A stretch of 64,000 bases of DNA, taken from Sphingobacteriaceae bacterium (GTDB taxonomy: Bacteria > Bacteroidota > Bacteroidia > Sphingobacteriales > Sphingobacteriaceae). Made by a program: the position numbers and the translations under genes. Each line of letters opens with the position of its first letter. Positions within the stretch are counted from its first letter, which is position 1. The notes under the pieces are model-generated. The model saw nothing but the letters and a program-made list of their open reading frames with translations. It did not search any database and was not told where the DNA came from. The DNA is taken from contig CAHJWG010000012.1 of the NCBI GenBank assembly GCA_903642215.1, positions 62,001-126,000 on the forward strand, read 5' to 3'. This document shows, in pieces, positions 52,148-61,300 of this stretch.

Positions 52148-53524
52148 ATGTTTGATTCAATAAAGAAAAGATTTACAGCTGTAGAAACAGAAGAATTAGC
52201 GGCACATCCTGCTGGTAAAGCAGATATCAGCCGGGAGAAATCTGCCGAATTATATGCAAAGGCAAAAACTTATTTTCCTGGCGGTGTTAACTCGCCGGTT
52301 CGGGCTTTTAAATCGGTTTATGGCACGCCGCTGTTTATCCAAAAAGGCGACGGCTGCCACATTTGGGACGCAGACGGCAATCAGTTTATTGATTTTTGCT
52401 GTTCCTGGGGGCCGCTAATCCTTGGTCATAATAACCCGAAAGTACGCGAAAAAGTAACCGAAACCATACAAAACGGCATGTCTTTCGGCGCGCCGACAGC
52501 TTTGGAAAACGAACTGGCCGAGTTAATTTTAAAGCATAATAAATATCTGCAAAAACTGCGTTTCGTAAGTTCCGGCACAGAAGCGGTTATGTCGGCCATT
52601 CGTTTGGCGCGCGGTTACACCAAACGCGATAAAATTTTAAAGTTTGAAGGCTGTTATCACGGCCACGTAGATTCTTTGCTGGTAAAAGCAGGTTCCGGCC
52701 TGGTTACTTTTGGCGAAACTTCCTCCGCCGGTATTCCAAAATCTTTTGCTGATGAAACGATTGTAGTTCCGCTAAATGATCGGGAAGCTTTGAAATTAGC
52801 TTTCGAGGAATTTAAGGATCAGATTGCGGCAGTAATTATCGAACCCGTTCCGGCAAATAATGGTTTGTTGTTGCAGGAAAAAGAATTTTTACAGTTCCTC
52901 CGCGAAATTTGTACGGTAAACAAAGCATTGCTCATATTTGATGAAGTAATCTCCGGTTTTCGTTTAGGTTTTGAAGGTGCTGCCGGCTACTATCAGATTT
53001 CGCCGGATATGGTAACTTACGGCAAAATTATCGGCGGCGGCCTGCCGGTTGGCGCGTATGGTGCTTCGGCAGAAATTATGTCGAATATTTCTCCGGAGGG
53101 AACTGTTTATCAGGCTGGTACATTATCCGGAAATCCGGTTGCCATGTCGGCCGGGATTGCACAATTAAGCGAACTCGCCAAAAGTGGTTTTTACAAAGAA
53201 CTGAATGCCAAAGCAGCAGAATTTGCAGATTCCATTCAGCGTTATGCTATGGCAAAAAGCTATAAACTGAAAGTTTTCCATATCGGTTCTATTTTCTGGT
53301 TTGCTTTTACGGATAAAGAAAGTATCAAAAGAGCAGATGAAATTGATCCGGCAAGTATGGAAAAATTTAAAATATTTCATCGGGAATTGTTAAACCGCGG
53401 CGTTTATATCGGCCCGTCAGGTTACGAAGTGGGATTTATTTCTTCGGCACATACAAAAATTGATCTGGAGAAAGCAAAACGTACGATATTTGAAAGCTTG
53501 GATTTTGTGTTCCGGAGTAAATAA
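52148..53524 (+). CDS. hemL: Glutamate-1-semialdehyde 2,1-aminomutase HemL
   Basis: PLP enzyme converting GSA to 5-aminolevulinate. PLP lysine in MVTYGKIIGGGLPVGAY; other family motifs are YFPGGVNSPVRAF, LRFVSSGTEAVMSAIRLARG, HGHVDSLL, IIEPVPANNG and LLIFDEVISGFR. The protein is 458 aa, about 25 longer than usual because of an N-terminal extension (MFDSIKKRFTAVETEELAAH). It ends the tight hem run; a form-A motif follows the stop at 53530. Confidence 0.95.
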   Translation: MFDSIKKRFTAVETEELAAHPAGKADISREKSAELYAKAKTYFPGGVNSPVRAFKSVYGTPLFIQKGDGCHIWDADGNQFIDFCCSWGPLILGHNNPKVREKVTETIQNGMSFGAPTALENELAELILKHNKYLQKLRFVSSGTEAVMSAIRLARGYTKRDKILKFEGCYHGHVDSLLVKAGSGLVTFGETSSAGIPKSFADETIVVPLNDREALKLAFEEFKDQIAAVIIEPVPANNGLLLQEKEFLQFLREICTVNKALLIFDEVISGFRLGFEGAAGYYQISPDMVTYGKIIGGGLPVGAYGASAEIMSNISPEGTVYQAGTLSGNPVAMSAGIAQLSELAKSGFYKELNAKAAEFADSIQRYAMAKSYKLKVFHIGSIFWFAFTDKESIKRADEIDPASMEKFKIFHRELLNRGVYIGPSGYEVGFISSAHTKIDLEKAKRTIFESLDFVFRSK

Positions 53525-53574
53525 TGCGATGCTTCTTTTATCAATAAAAATAATAACTGCTAAAATTAAAAATT

Positions 53575-54444
53575 ATGCGTAAGCCGTTTTTAATATTTTA
53601 TTTCCTGATTTTTTATACGCTTGCCGAACTGATTTGGTGGAGTTTTTTACTGGTACGTGCAGAGCCGAACCGAATCGGAATGATTTTGGGCGAACTCTCG
53701 GTTTTTGTACTGATTTTTTCTGTCGGTGCTTATTTCCTGCATAAATCCATCAACTCGGAAAGAAGATTACATCAGCAGCAAAAAAACTTTTTACTTTCTG
53801 TTACACACGAACTAAAATCTCCGCTGGCTTCGATCAAACTGTATTTGCAAACGATACAAAAACGCGATTTAAACCGGGAGCAGCAGGCAAATTTTATCGG
53901 GAAATGTTTGGTTGATATCGAAAGGTTAAACGATCTGGTAGAAAATATGCTGATCGCTTCGCGCATTGATAACAGTTCATACACTTTCCCGAAGGAAAAC
54001 TTTAACCTTTCCGAACTGGTACAAACGATTATAAGTCGGCTGCAAATCAATAAATGTGACTGTAACCAACAGATCATTTCGGCAAAAGTAGAACCGGATA
54101 TCGAAATTAAAGGAGATAAATTTGCCTTATCTTCCATGATCAATAATCTGGTAGAAAACGCCATTAAATATTCCGGCCCCTGCGAAGTGGTGGAAGTAAA
54201 GCTGCAGCGTAAAGAACAAAGCATACATTTAATGGTTGCTGATCATGGAATCGGGATTTCTGATACAGAAAAACCCCGCATTTTTGATAAATTTTACCGG
54301 GTTGGCAATGAGGATACGCGCAATACAAAAGGTACGGGATTGGGATTATTTATTGTAAAGCACGTGCTGGATAAGCATGAAGCAACCATAAAAGTTAGAG
54401 ATAATAAACCTTCGGGCAGTATATTTGAAGTCGTATTTGCATAA
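53575..54444 (+). CDS. Sensor histidine kinase
   Basis: Two N-terminal hydrophobic helices with a short loop suggest a membrane sensor with very small periplasmic part. HisKA His78 lies in LLSVTHELKSPLASIKLYLQ, N box SSMINNLVENAIKYSG, G1 VADHGIGI and G2 KGTGLGLFIVKHVL. It overlaps no gene but is 21 bp before an OmpR-type regulator, its probable partner. Its location inside the heme block suggests it may respond to heme or redox state (inference). Confidence 0.93.
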   Translation: MRKPFLIFYFLIFYTLAELIWWSFLLVRAEPNRIGMILGELSVFVLIFSVGAYFLHKSINSERRLHQQQKNFLLSVTHELKSPLASIKLYLQTIQKRDLNREQQANFIGKCLVDIERLNDLVENMLIASRIDNSSYTFPKENFNLSELVQTIISRLQINKCDCNQQIISAKVEPDIEIKGDKFALSSMINNLVENAIKYSGPCEVVEVKLQRKEQSIHLMVADHGIGISDTEKPRIFDKFYRVGNEDTRNTKGTGLGLFIVKHVLDKHEATIKVRDNKPSGSIFEVVFA

Positions 54445-54465
54445 ACCAACCTTAAACCTGATGAT

Positions 54466-55167
54466 ATGAGTAAGAAAAGAATTTTGCTGGTAGAAGATGA
54501 AGAGCATTTGCTCGAAGCCATCAAACTAAACCTGGAACTGGAAGGATACAAAGTTTCGAGTGCTACCAATGGTAAAAAGGCATTGCAGATTTTTAAGGAA
54601 GAACGTTTTAACCTGATTGTGTTGGATGTAATGTTGCCGGAAATTGACGGTTTCCAGGTTGCAGAAACCATCCGGCTGGAAAATTCTGAAGTGCCGATCA
54701 TGTTTTTAACGGCAAAAAATACAAATGAAGATCGGGTTAACGGCTTAAAAAAAGGTGCAGATGATTATTTGACCAAACCTTTTAACTTGGAAGAACTGAT
54801 TTTACGTGTAAATAATTTAGTTAAAAGAGGCTTAAAAGGCGATGACCTAAAAGAATTTAACAGCTATAAAATTGGTGATAAAACCATCCATTTTAACTCT
54901 TTTGAGTTGATAAATGATGACGGTTCGGTTACGCCGCTCACCAAAAAAGAAACGATGTTGTTAAAGCTGCTGATTGAACGCAGGAATGACGCTGTATCGC
55001 GTGAGCAAATTTTAGAAACGGTTTGGAATTATGATGTTTATCCATCTACCAGAACCATTGATAACTTCATCCTTACTTTCCGTAAATATTTTGAACCAGA
55101 CCCTAAAAACCCGGTTTATTTCCATTCCATCCGTGGCGTAGGTTATAAATTTACTGATAATCACTGA
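54466..55167 (+). CDS. OmpR/PhoB-family response regulator
   Basis: Receiver domain with phospho-acceptor Asp54 in LIVLDVMLPEIDGF, conserved MFLTAKN and DYLTKPF, then a winged-helix DNA-binding domain (TPLTKKETMLLKLLIE, YPSTRTIDNFILTFRKYF, SIRGVGYKF). Works with the histidine kinase upstream. Targets not evident; no repeat binding site is obvious near the hem promoters. Confidence 0.95.
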   Translation: MSKKRILLVEDEEHLLEAIKLNLELEGYKVSSATNGKKALQIFKEERFNLIVLDVMLPEIDGFQVAETIRLENSEVPIMFLTAKNTNEDRVNGLKKGADDYLTKPFNLEELILRVNNLVKRGLKGDDLKEFNSYKIGDKTIHFNSFELINDDGSVTPLTKKETMLLKLLIERRNDAVSREQILETVWNYDVYPSTRTIDNFILTFRKYFEPDPKNPVYFHSIRGVGYKFTDNH

Positions 55168-55170
55168 TAA

Positions 55171-55698
55171 ATGTTTACTAACCGGGCGCGGCAGCTGGTT
55201 ATTTTTGTGTTCTTGATGGTGCTTATTTTCACCATTTACGAGCATACTTTCGAGATTTCCGGTATTGCGATGTTAGCAATCAGCATTTTACTCTGGGGTT
55301 ATTTTAAGGAAGGAACTGTGATATTGGCAGCGAAAGATTTCCACGATAAAAACTACGAAAAAACAGAAAAACTGCTAACACAAATTAGCCGCCCGAACTT
55401 ATTAAGCAAAAAACGCCGTGGTTTTTATGAATATATGATGGGCGGGATTACATTGCAAAAACAGGATTTTGATGCAGCAGAACTACATTACGAAAATGCT
55501 GTTCAATATCCTTTACATTCTGTAAATAAACATGTTGCAGCTTTGGTACATATAGCTAATATCAGTTTACGAAATCATCGTTTTGATAAAGCCGAAGCTT
55601 ATTTAAACCTCGCCCGTAAACAGGAAAGCAACATTACCAGCCGTATGAAAGATGTGATTGTTAAACTCGAAAAAGAAATTAAACAATATAAAAAATAA
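55171..55698 (+). CDS. Membrane-anchored tetratricopeptide-like protein
   Basis: 175 aa with two hydrophobic helices (VIFVFLMVLIFTIYEH and IAMLAISILLWGYF) and a cytoplasmic helical region with TPR-like repeats (FDAAELHYENAVQYP, FDKAEAYLNLARKQ). It starts 3 bp after the regulator stop, so it likely belongs to the same transcript. Role unknown. Confidence 0.78.
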   Translation: MFTNRARQLVIFVFLMVLIFTIYEHTFEISGIAMLAISILLWGYFKEGTVILAAKDFHDKNYEKTEKLLTQISRPNLLSKKRRGFYEYMMGGITLQKQDFDAAELHYENAVQYPLHSVNKHVAALVHIANISLRNHRFDKAEAYLNLARKQESNITSRMKDVIVKLEKEIKQYKK

Positions 55699-55740
55699 GT
55701 AATGCTTCTTTTACCTACCTAAAATCCCTGTACTTTAAGT

Positions 55741-55827
55741 GTCGTGCCGAACATGTTTCGGCATCTCTTGTAAAAAGTAGCTTGGCAAAACCAATCCTGA
55801 GAGATCTTAAAACAAGTTCAGGATGAC
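55741..55827. repeat. Dispersed palindromic repeat, copy 2
   Basis: Left GTCGTGCCGAACATGTTTCG and right AAACAAGTTCAGGATGAC are imperfect inverted repeats, related to the copy at 47157-47235. Form-A motifs flank it on both sides (55703, 55833), and a TGCTTTTTTTA variant lies at 55878, 15 bp before hemE. Confidence 0.75.
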
Positions 55828-55902
55828 AAAAATGCTTCTTTTATCTACTTAAAACCTACAACCTACAACTTCCCTAATGCTTTTTTTATCCGCCTAAAAT
55901 CT

Positions 55903-56928
55903 ATGATAAACAATTTACTGCTTGATGCCGCTTTCTCGAAACCAACTGATCGTCCGCCGGTATGGATGATGCGGCAGGCAGGTCGGTTTATGCCGCAATA
56001 TTGGGAAATCAAGAACAAATATTCTTTCCTGGAGATGTGTAAAACGCCGGAAATTGCTGCCGATGTAACGATGCTGCCGGTTGAACTGCTGGATATTGAT
56101 GCCGCTATTTTATTCTCTGATATTTTAGTTACTGCGGAAGCAATGGGCGGCGATTTAAGCTTTACACAAGGCGTTGGCCCGAGGTTTGCAAACCCGGTTC
56201 GTACTGCTGCGGATATAGAAAAACTCGAAACAGAAGTTAGTGATAAATTACAATATGTAGCCGATGCGATTAAAGTGATTCAGCAACGTTTAAACGGTAA
56301 AATTCCGCTGATTGGTTTTGCCGGCGCGCCTTTTACGGTGATGAGTTATTTGGTGGAAGGCGGTTCATCTAAAGATTTTAAGCTGACTAAATTGATGCTA
56401 CATAATGAACCGGAACTTGCACATCGTTTACTGGTAAAAATTGCAGCCGTAACCGCAGATTATCTAAATTTGCAAATTGCAGCAGGCGTAAATGCTGTCC
56501 AGATTTTTGACAGCTGGGCACAGGCTTTGAGCTGGGATGATTATACCGAGTTTTCGCATCGATATATTGTTGAGATTATCAGTAAACTGAACCGTACAAA
56601 GATTCCGGTAATTTCTTTCTGCAAAGGAAGTTCGGTTTTTGCACCGCTCATGGCCGAAGCCAAGCCGGATGTGATTTCTATTGATTGGAACGTGGATTTG
56701 CTCGACATGAAAAAAAGGTTGCCAAACGAAATAGCCGTGCAAGGCAACCTTGATCCGCATATATTGTATGCTGATAAAAAAGTAATTAAAGATCGTATCC
56801 ATAAACTATTTGAAAGGATGCGTGGCGAAAATGGTTTTATTTTTAACCTCGGCCATGGCATTATGCCGGATATTCCTTTTGATAACGTAAAGTTTGCGAT
56901 TGAAGTAGTTAAAGAGTTTCGATATTAG
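55903..56928 (+). CDS. hemE: Uroporphyrinogen decarboxylase HemE
   Basis: Decarboxylates uroporphyrinogen III to coproporphyrinogen III. The signature RPPVWMMRQAGRFMPQYWEI, LFSDILVTAEAMG, GFAGAPFTVMSYLVEGG, FDSWAQALSW and the late FNLGHGIMPDIPFDNV are canonical. 341 aa is normal. It stands after the histidine-kinase/regulator/TPR genes, separated by 204 bp of repeats and so probably has its own promoter. Confidence 0.97.
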   Translation: MINNLLLDAAFSKPTDRPPVWMMRQAGRFMPQYWEIKNKYSFLEMCKTPEIAADVTMLPVELLDIDAAILFSDILVTAEAMGGDLSFTQGVGPRFANPVRTAADIEKLETEVSDKLQYVADAIKVIQQRLNGKIPLIGFAGAPFTVMSYLVEGGSSKDFKLTKLMLHNEPELAHRLLVKIAAVTADYLNLQIAAGVNAVQIFDSWAQALSWDDYTEFSHRYIVEIISKLNRTKIPVISFCKGSSVFAPLMAEAKPDVISIDWNVDLLDMKKRLPNEIAVQGNLDPHILYADKKVIKDRIHKLFERMRGENGFIFNLGHGIMPDIPFDNVKFAIEVVKEFRY

Positions 56929-56945
56929 AATATACGTTATTGTAG

Positions 56946-56965
56946 GGGCGATTCATGAATCACCC
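56946..56965. terminator. Palindrome GGGCGATTCATGAATCACCC downstream of hemE
   Basis: A 20-bp near-perfect palindrome 17 bp after the hemE stop; the central GATTCATGAATC is perfect. It is followed by a half copy of the TCTCCCTACGGTCGA repeat (56970-57003). Confidence 0.55.
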
Positions 56966-57046
56966 TTACCTGGTTAAAGAAGATTTCTCCCTACGGTCGA
57001 AATGACAGTAACCAAAACATAAAAATTACGCATAAAAGAAGCATCG

Positions 57047-57580
57047 ATGTATTTGTACATTAAAGCCATCCACATCATTTTTGTAGTCAGCTGGATGGCC
57101 GGACTATTTTATGTGGTGCGTTTATTTATCTATCATACGGAAGCGCAGGAACGAATAGAAACGGAACGCAAAGTCCTTTCTGATCAGTTTGAAATTATAG
57201 AGCGGAAACTGTTTAACATCATTACCACGCCGGCCATGATTTTAACCTTACTGGCCGGGATTTCTATGGTTTACATTGATACAAATTTGCTAACACAAAG
57301 CTGGTTGCAGATAAAATTAGGTTTTGTATTAGGGCTGATCGTATATCACTTCATCTGCCAGCGCATGATGCAGCAGATGCGAAAAGGGATTTACAAATTC
57401 ACTTCCACGCAATTAAGAATTTGGAATGAAGTTGCAACCATATTGCTGTTTGCCATCGTTTTTCTGGCTGTACTTAAAAGTGGCGTGGATTGGATTTACG
57501 GATTAATCGGCCTGCTGGTATTTACGCTGATTATTATGTCGGCGGTTAAGATTTACAAGTATTATCGGTTAAAGGGGTAG
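57047..57580 (+). CDS. hemJ: Protoporphyrinogen oxidase HemJ (CopD/UPF0093 family)
   Basis: Membrane protein with four helices that oxidises protoporphyrinogen IX to protoporphyrin IX. The family residues are visible: His9 in KAIHIIFVVSWMAGLFYV, Lys90 and the following QIKLGFVLGLIVYHF, and IIERKLFNIITTPAM. 177 aa is usual. A form-A motif ends 4 bp before the ATG. It closes the heme block; the intermediate coproporphyrinogen oxidase and ferrochelatase are not in this window. Confidence 0.9.
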   Translation: MYLYIKAIHIIFVVSWMAGLFYVVRLFIYHTEAQERIETERKVLSDQFEIIERKLFNIITTPAMILTLLAGISMVYIDTNLLTQSWLQIKLGFVLGLIVYHFICQRMMQQMRKGIYKFTSTQLRIWNEVATILLFAIVFLAVLKSGVDWIYGLIGLLVFTLIIMSAVKIYKYYRLKG

Positions 57581-57585
57581 GAAGA

Positions 57586-57999
57586 TTACAGTAATTTCAA
57601 CTTCGTTTTATCTGCTATAAAAGTAAAATCTCTATCATCCTGTATTAAGAAAGAATTGTTGTGCATTGCATATATTGCGATCAAACAATCATTTGGTTTG
57701 CGGATAGTAATACCTTCTTTACGAAGCATTTGATACAAATTTGCTGCTTGTATCGCAAATGAATACGGCTCATTATTAAATCTGATTAAAGTTTCAAAGT
57801 AAGATTCAACCTTCTTAAAATCTTTACAAATTGGAACTCCTTGAAGAACTTCTTGGACAATGACAGGACATACTGCAATTGGAATGGTTTTTAAATGCTC
57901 TTTTAAAAATAAACTATTTTTTGTTTCAATACCTTTAAATGAATTTATCCAAACAGAAGTATCAACCAGCAGTATATCTTTATTTGTAGGGTTCATCAT
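57586..57999 (-). CDS. vapC: VapC-type PIN domain toxin
   Basis: Predicted RNA nuclease. Acidic PIN residues are present: Asp in ILLVDTSVWINSF, Glu in VIVQEVLQG, Asp in KPNDCLIAIYA and Asp in IQDDRDFTFIA. The frame opens at a TTG (58002); ATG 57999 or 57996 is the start. It overlaps the VapB gene by about 20 nt. This is one of the few TA pairs here with both parts intact. Confidence 0.85.
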   Translation of the reverse strand: MMNPTNKDILLVDTSVWINSFKGIETKNSLFLKEHLKTIPIAVCPVIVQEVLQGVPICKDFKKVESYFETLIRFNNEPYSFAIQAANLYQMLRKEGITIRKPNDCLIAIYAMHNNSFLIQDDRDFTFIADKTKLKLL

Positions 58000-58159
58000 C
58001 AATTTCGATTTTTCCCCATAAATCCAATAATTTTTCCTGATTTTGCATTCTCACATAAAGTTCCAATGCTTCTTCTACCACCTGTTTTTTAGTTTTGGCT
58101 TTGCCCGCTTTCAGTGCTTTTTCCATTAAATCATCGTCAATTTCAATATTAGTTCTCAT
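57980..58159 (-). CDS. vapB: VapB-type antitoxin
   Basis: 59-residue minus-strand gene starting at ATG 58159. It begins MRTNIEIDDDLMEKALKAGK and continues TKKQVVEEALELYVRM, a ribbon-helix-helix type antitoxin, ending IEIDDEPYK. It is immediately upstream of, and overlaps, the VapC gene, so the two form a vapBC pair with probable autoregulation. Confidence 0.8.
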   Translation of the reverse strand: MRTNIEIDDDLMEKALKAGKAKTKKQVVEEALELYVRMQNQEKLLDLWGKIEIDDEPYK

Positions 58160-58257
58160 GTGTATAATTTTTTATAAAGGTACACATATATACAAACTTG
58201 CCTAACCCTTTTCCCATCCTTCCAAACAGCCGTACTTCTTTTACCGCCTTAATTTCG

Positions 58258-58502
58258 TTAATCGCCTTCTATCAATCCGGGCAAAAGTGTCATGCCTTTC
58301 AATTTACCGTTTTTGTATTTGCCGGAACCTGGACTGATGCCGCATCGCCAACTGCTTCAGCATAATTATCTTTGATTAAAAATAGCCAGCCTTCGTGCAC
58401 ACTTTGCCAGTCGAAAACGCGGTCAGGCTTTAATAAAGTAAGTTTTTGGGAGAAGGAAATGTTAGATACAAAATGTAAAAACCAAAATAGCAGTCATTTC
58501 AT
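58258..58502 (-). pseudogene. Decayed N-terminal remnant of an amidohydrolase
   Basis: Minus-strand remains: an early in-frame TGA after MK, then SQKLTLLKPDRVFDWQSVHE, VKD-like LIKDNYAEAVGDAASVQVPA, a frameshift, and LKGMTLLPGLIEGD before a stop. This is the N-terminal strand pattern of imidazolonepropionase-like amidohydrolases (LLPGLIEGHSH expected), cut off before the metal ligands. Both the stop and the shift make it inactive. Confidence 0.7.
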
Positions 58503-58532
58503 ATTTCTAATATAAAAGGATTTTTAGGCCGA

Positions 58533-58564
58533 TAAAAGAAGTATTTATACGGATGCTTCTTTTA
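58533..58564. repeat. Inverted pair of A motifs
   Basis: TAAAAGAAGTA (58533-58543) and TGCTTCTTTTA (58554-58564) are separated by 10 nt, like the pair at 3743-3774. Confidence 0.85.
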
Positions 58565-58645
58565 CAACACAATTATTGAACTAAGCCCATTCCTCAAACC
58601 TCATTCCTGTCAGCCTAAAACCCATAACCTTATTCCTCTCAACCC

Positions 58646-61063
58646 TTACTCGTGGTTATGGTTCCAGCCGAATTTAATTTTACCGTCGTCGCCGTCTTTC
58701 GCCAAAATATGCAGCACAATTCCTTTCATCCTTCTTTCCTTTTTTTCCTGCTTATCGGTAACATTTTCGTCTTTTTTGGGATCGCGGAGCGGAACATCCA
58801 ATGCAATATTTGTTCCTTTAGAAAACGAATAAACACCGGCAATATTCATATTTAAAACGCTGGAACTAATCATCATCGGGTTGATTTTGATTTGATCGCC
58901 GTGTAAATCAAATTTTCCGTTGAGGTTATCAATCAAAATATTCCTGACATCGCGAAAAGGAAAAGCAAACTTGCCAACGTTTACAATTGGGGCGAAATTA
59001 ACCAAAGCACCTTTTTTCAGATTTAAATTAACCGTACCGTTGATAGATTTCGGAACTATTTTACCTGCATTACTAATGTTGCCGGCAATGTTGGTTTTTA
59101 AAAACAGGAAGCCTTTCAGGTTTTTGTAAGTGAAATCTGTTAAGCCGAAATTATCAAAGGAATAAAAGAAGTTACTGATATTCATGTTTTTAACATCAGA
59201 ATTTATTATAAAATGATTGTTTGAGGCGTTTTGTTCAACGCGGCCGTTTAGCTTAAAAGAACCGCCGGAACTATTGGCACTGATGTTTTTTAATTCAATA
59301 CCCGCTTCAGAAAGCAGTAAGTTGGCATTTACATCCGTTGCCGAGAATTTAAAGTAATATAATTTTTTTACAAGCAGGTGCATATCAGCTTTTCCTTTTT
59401 GTAAAACGGTATTTAACTGATCTGCAAAATTGCCGCTGTTTCTCTTTTTAACCGGAGCCGTATTTTTAGCCGCTAAAAAACCAAGAAACTCGCCCAGATA
59501 TAATTGCGGACTACGAATTTGCCAGTTAATCAGAATTTTTTCCGGGGCAGAATAATAAAGGTTAAGGAAGTTGCGCACCGTGCCTTCCATATAAACATTA
59601 CTTCTGCCGCTTTGCAGATGGATGTTTCTCAGCAATAAATCATCACCGATAAAATTGAGTGAAATCGAAGTGTTTTTAAATTTCAGATTTCTGGGAATAT
59701 AATTTACGTCGGCATTTTTTATGTCGATAACACCACCGAATACCGGTTTTACCAGCTTAAAATCAACAATATTTGCCTGGTAACGAAGGTTTAAATTTGC
59801 CGAACCGTTTGTAAAATTCATCGTTTGTTTAAGCAGATGGTTCAATCGCGAAACGGGGAACTGTGCTTTAAACGTTCCGGCAGCAATTGGTTTATTAAGG
59901 TTACTGATGATGCCGGTATCAACCCGAAACGGCACCTGCTCATAATTTCCTGTTAATTTGTAAACTTTAATAGCAGAATTTTCATCCGAAAGTGCTTTTG
60001 TTTTATCAAAACCATTGGTAAAAAAAGCATTGAAGCCGCAGCTGTCTACCGTGCCGCCGGGCGTAACCAAAGTGTTGTTATTAACCTTGGCAGCTACATT
60101 GATACCCGGATCTCCGCCGGCATTAAAATTGCCAACGATTACGCAATTTGCCCAAATCGGGTTTTTTAAATCGAACATATTTAAATGTCCGGTAATATTG
60201 GGCGAAAGCAGGGCGGAAGCATTTTTCCACAAAATATGGTTAGCGGTAATGTTGATTGTAAAATTACCGGGATTATTAATGGTATTAAATTTAGCGCTGA
60301 TTACAAACGGATCGTTTCCGATATTTAACGTGTTTGGGGTTACTATAATCACGCCGCTTGCTGCATTATAACTGGCCGCAATGGTACCGTTAAGTAATTT
60401 ATCTTTAATAAAACTTCCGCGTAAACTGTTAAAAGCCATGCTTTTAGCCAAAACTTTTAATTCGAGGTTTGCATTCCAGCCTTCGCCCGGATAATCTATT
60501 TTCCCTTTCAGATCATCTACATTAAAATTAAATAATTTGTGGCCTTTTTGGTTATCCAGCACAAAGCTGACATTATTTAAACTGACACGGCGGATTTCCG
60601 GAGCAGCCGAACTGCTTTTATCTACGGTTTTCGGCTTATCTTTTTTCTTGAAAACCGAAGTATTGCTGTAACCCGTGCTGTCTGTATATAAATAAATACT
60701 TGCCTGGTTTATATCTATTTTATTGATCTCAATTGCGCCCCTGAACAAGGCAAACAGGTTTACCGAAACCTCAAAATCTTTAGAATCCAATAAAGTATGA
60801 TGATGCACTTTCCATAAACTATCTTTTACCAAAACATCTTTCAGCGATAACGAAACGCCCGGAAAATTGCTGAAAAACGTAGGATCTATATCGGCAATAG
60901 CAAGGCTTCCGCCGTTCAGGTTTTTGTTCAGTTCCTTAGTAATATTTACCAGAATAGTTTTTTTATGCAGGTTGATGTAAACGGTAACAGCAACAATTAC
61001 AAGCAAAAAAAGACCTGCAAGAACACCAAGTGTTTTTAAAATAATTTTTAACCAGCGCGGCAT
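58646..61063 (-). CDS. AsmA family protein
   Basis: 805-aa membrane-anchored protein: one N-terminal helix (LGVLAGLFLLVIVAVTVYI), then long beta-rich repeats typical of the AsmA/TamB superfamily (NGGSLAIADIDPTFFSNFPG, SLSLKDVLVKD, VNLFALFRGAIEINKIDIN). The C-terminal GKFDLHGDQIKINPMMIS resembles the AsmA C-terminal region. Such proteins assist lipid or outer-membrane biogenesis. It is monocistronic and convergent with vapBC. Confidence 0.88.
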   Translation of the reverse strand: MPRWLKIILKTLGVLAGLFLLVIVAVTVYINLHKKTILVNITKELNKNLNGGSLAIADIDPTFFSNFPGVSLSLKDVLVKDSLWKVHHHTLLDSKDFEVSVNLFALFRGAIEINKIDINQASIYLYTDSTGYSNTSVFKKKDKPKTVDKSSSAAPEIRRVSLNNVSFVLDNQKGHKLFNFNVDDLKGKIDYPGEGWNANLELKVLAKSMAFNSLRGSFIKDKLLNGTIAASYNAASGVIIVTPNTLNIGNDPFVISAKFNTINNPGNFTINITANHILWKNASALLSPNITGHLNMFDLKNPIWANCVIVGNFNAGGDPGINVAAKVNNNTLVTPGGTVDSCGFNAFFTNGFDKTKALSDENSAIKVYKLTGNYEQVPFRVDTGIISNLNKPIAAGTFKAQFPVSRLNHLLKQTMNFTNGSANLNLRYQANIVDFKLVKPVFGGVIDIKNADVNYIPRNLKFKNTSISLNFIGDDLLLRNIHLQSGRSNVYMEGTVRNFLNLYYSAPEKILINWQIRSPQLYLGEFLGFLAAKNTAPVKKRNSGNFADQLNTVLQKGKADMHLLVKKLYYFKFSATDVNANLLLSEAGIELKNISANSSGGSFKLNGRVEQNASNNHFIINSDVKNMNISNFFYSFDNFGLTDFTYKNLKGFLFLKTNIAGNISNAGKIVPKSINGTVNLNLKKGALVNFAPIVNVGKFAFPFRDVRNILIDNLNGKFDLHGDQIKINPMMISSSVLNMNIAGVYSFSKGTNIALDVPLRDPKKDENVTDKQEKKERRMKGIVLHILAKDGDDGKIKFGWNHNHE

Positions 61064-61300
61064 ATTTAAGTTTATTAGCTAATAAAATCAGATTTACTTT
61101 GTTTGTACATTGTAGTTTAAAGTAAATTTTTAAATCGTTTAATACAGATACAATTAGGCAACAATATAAGGTTTTACAAGCATAAGCTAATAATCTTAAA
61201 TAGTTTTTATGCTGATTTTTGCCTGCTAAAAACAGTATTGAAAAAATATTTTATAATCGGTGCAACCAAATTAAAATATTGTACATCTTGTTTATAAATA

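Noticed and set aside
55699-55902. Region before hemE considered as a regulatory RNA
   Set aside because: It consists of motif copies and a known-type palindromic repeat, with no further conserved structure.
58496-58502. TGA read as Trp in the amidohydrolase remnant (MK-TGA-LLFW)
   Set aside because: TGA is a normal stop in the surrounding genes, and this fragment also has a frameshift, so it is decay.
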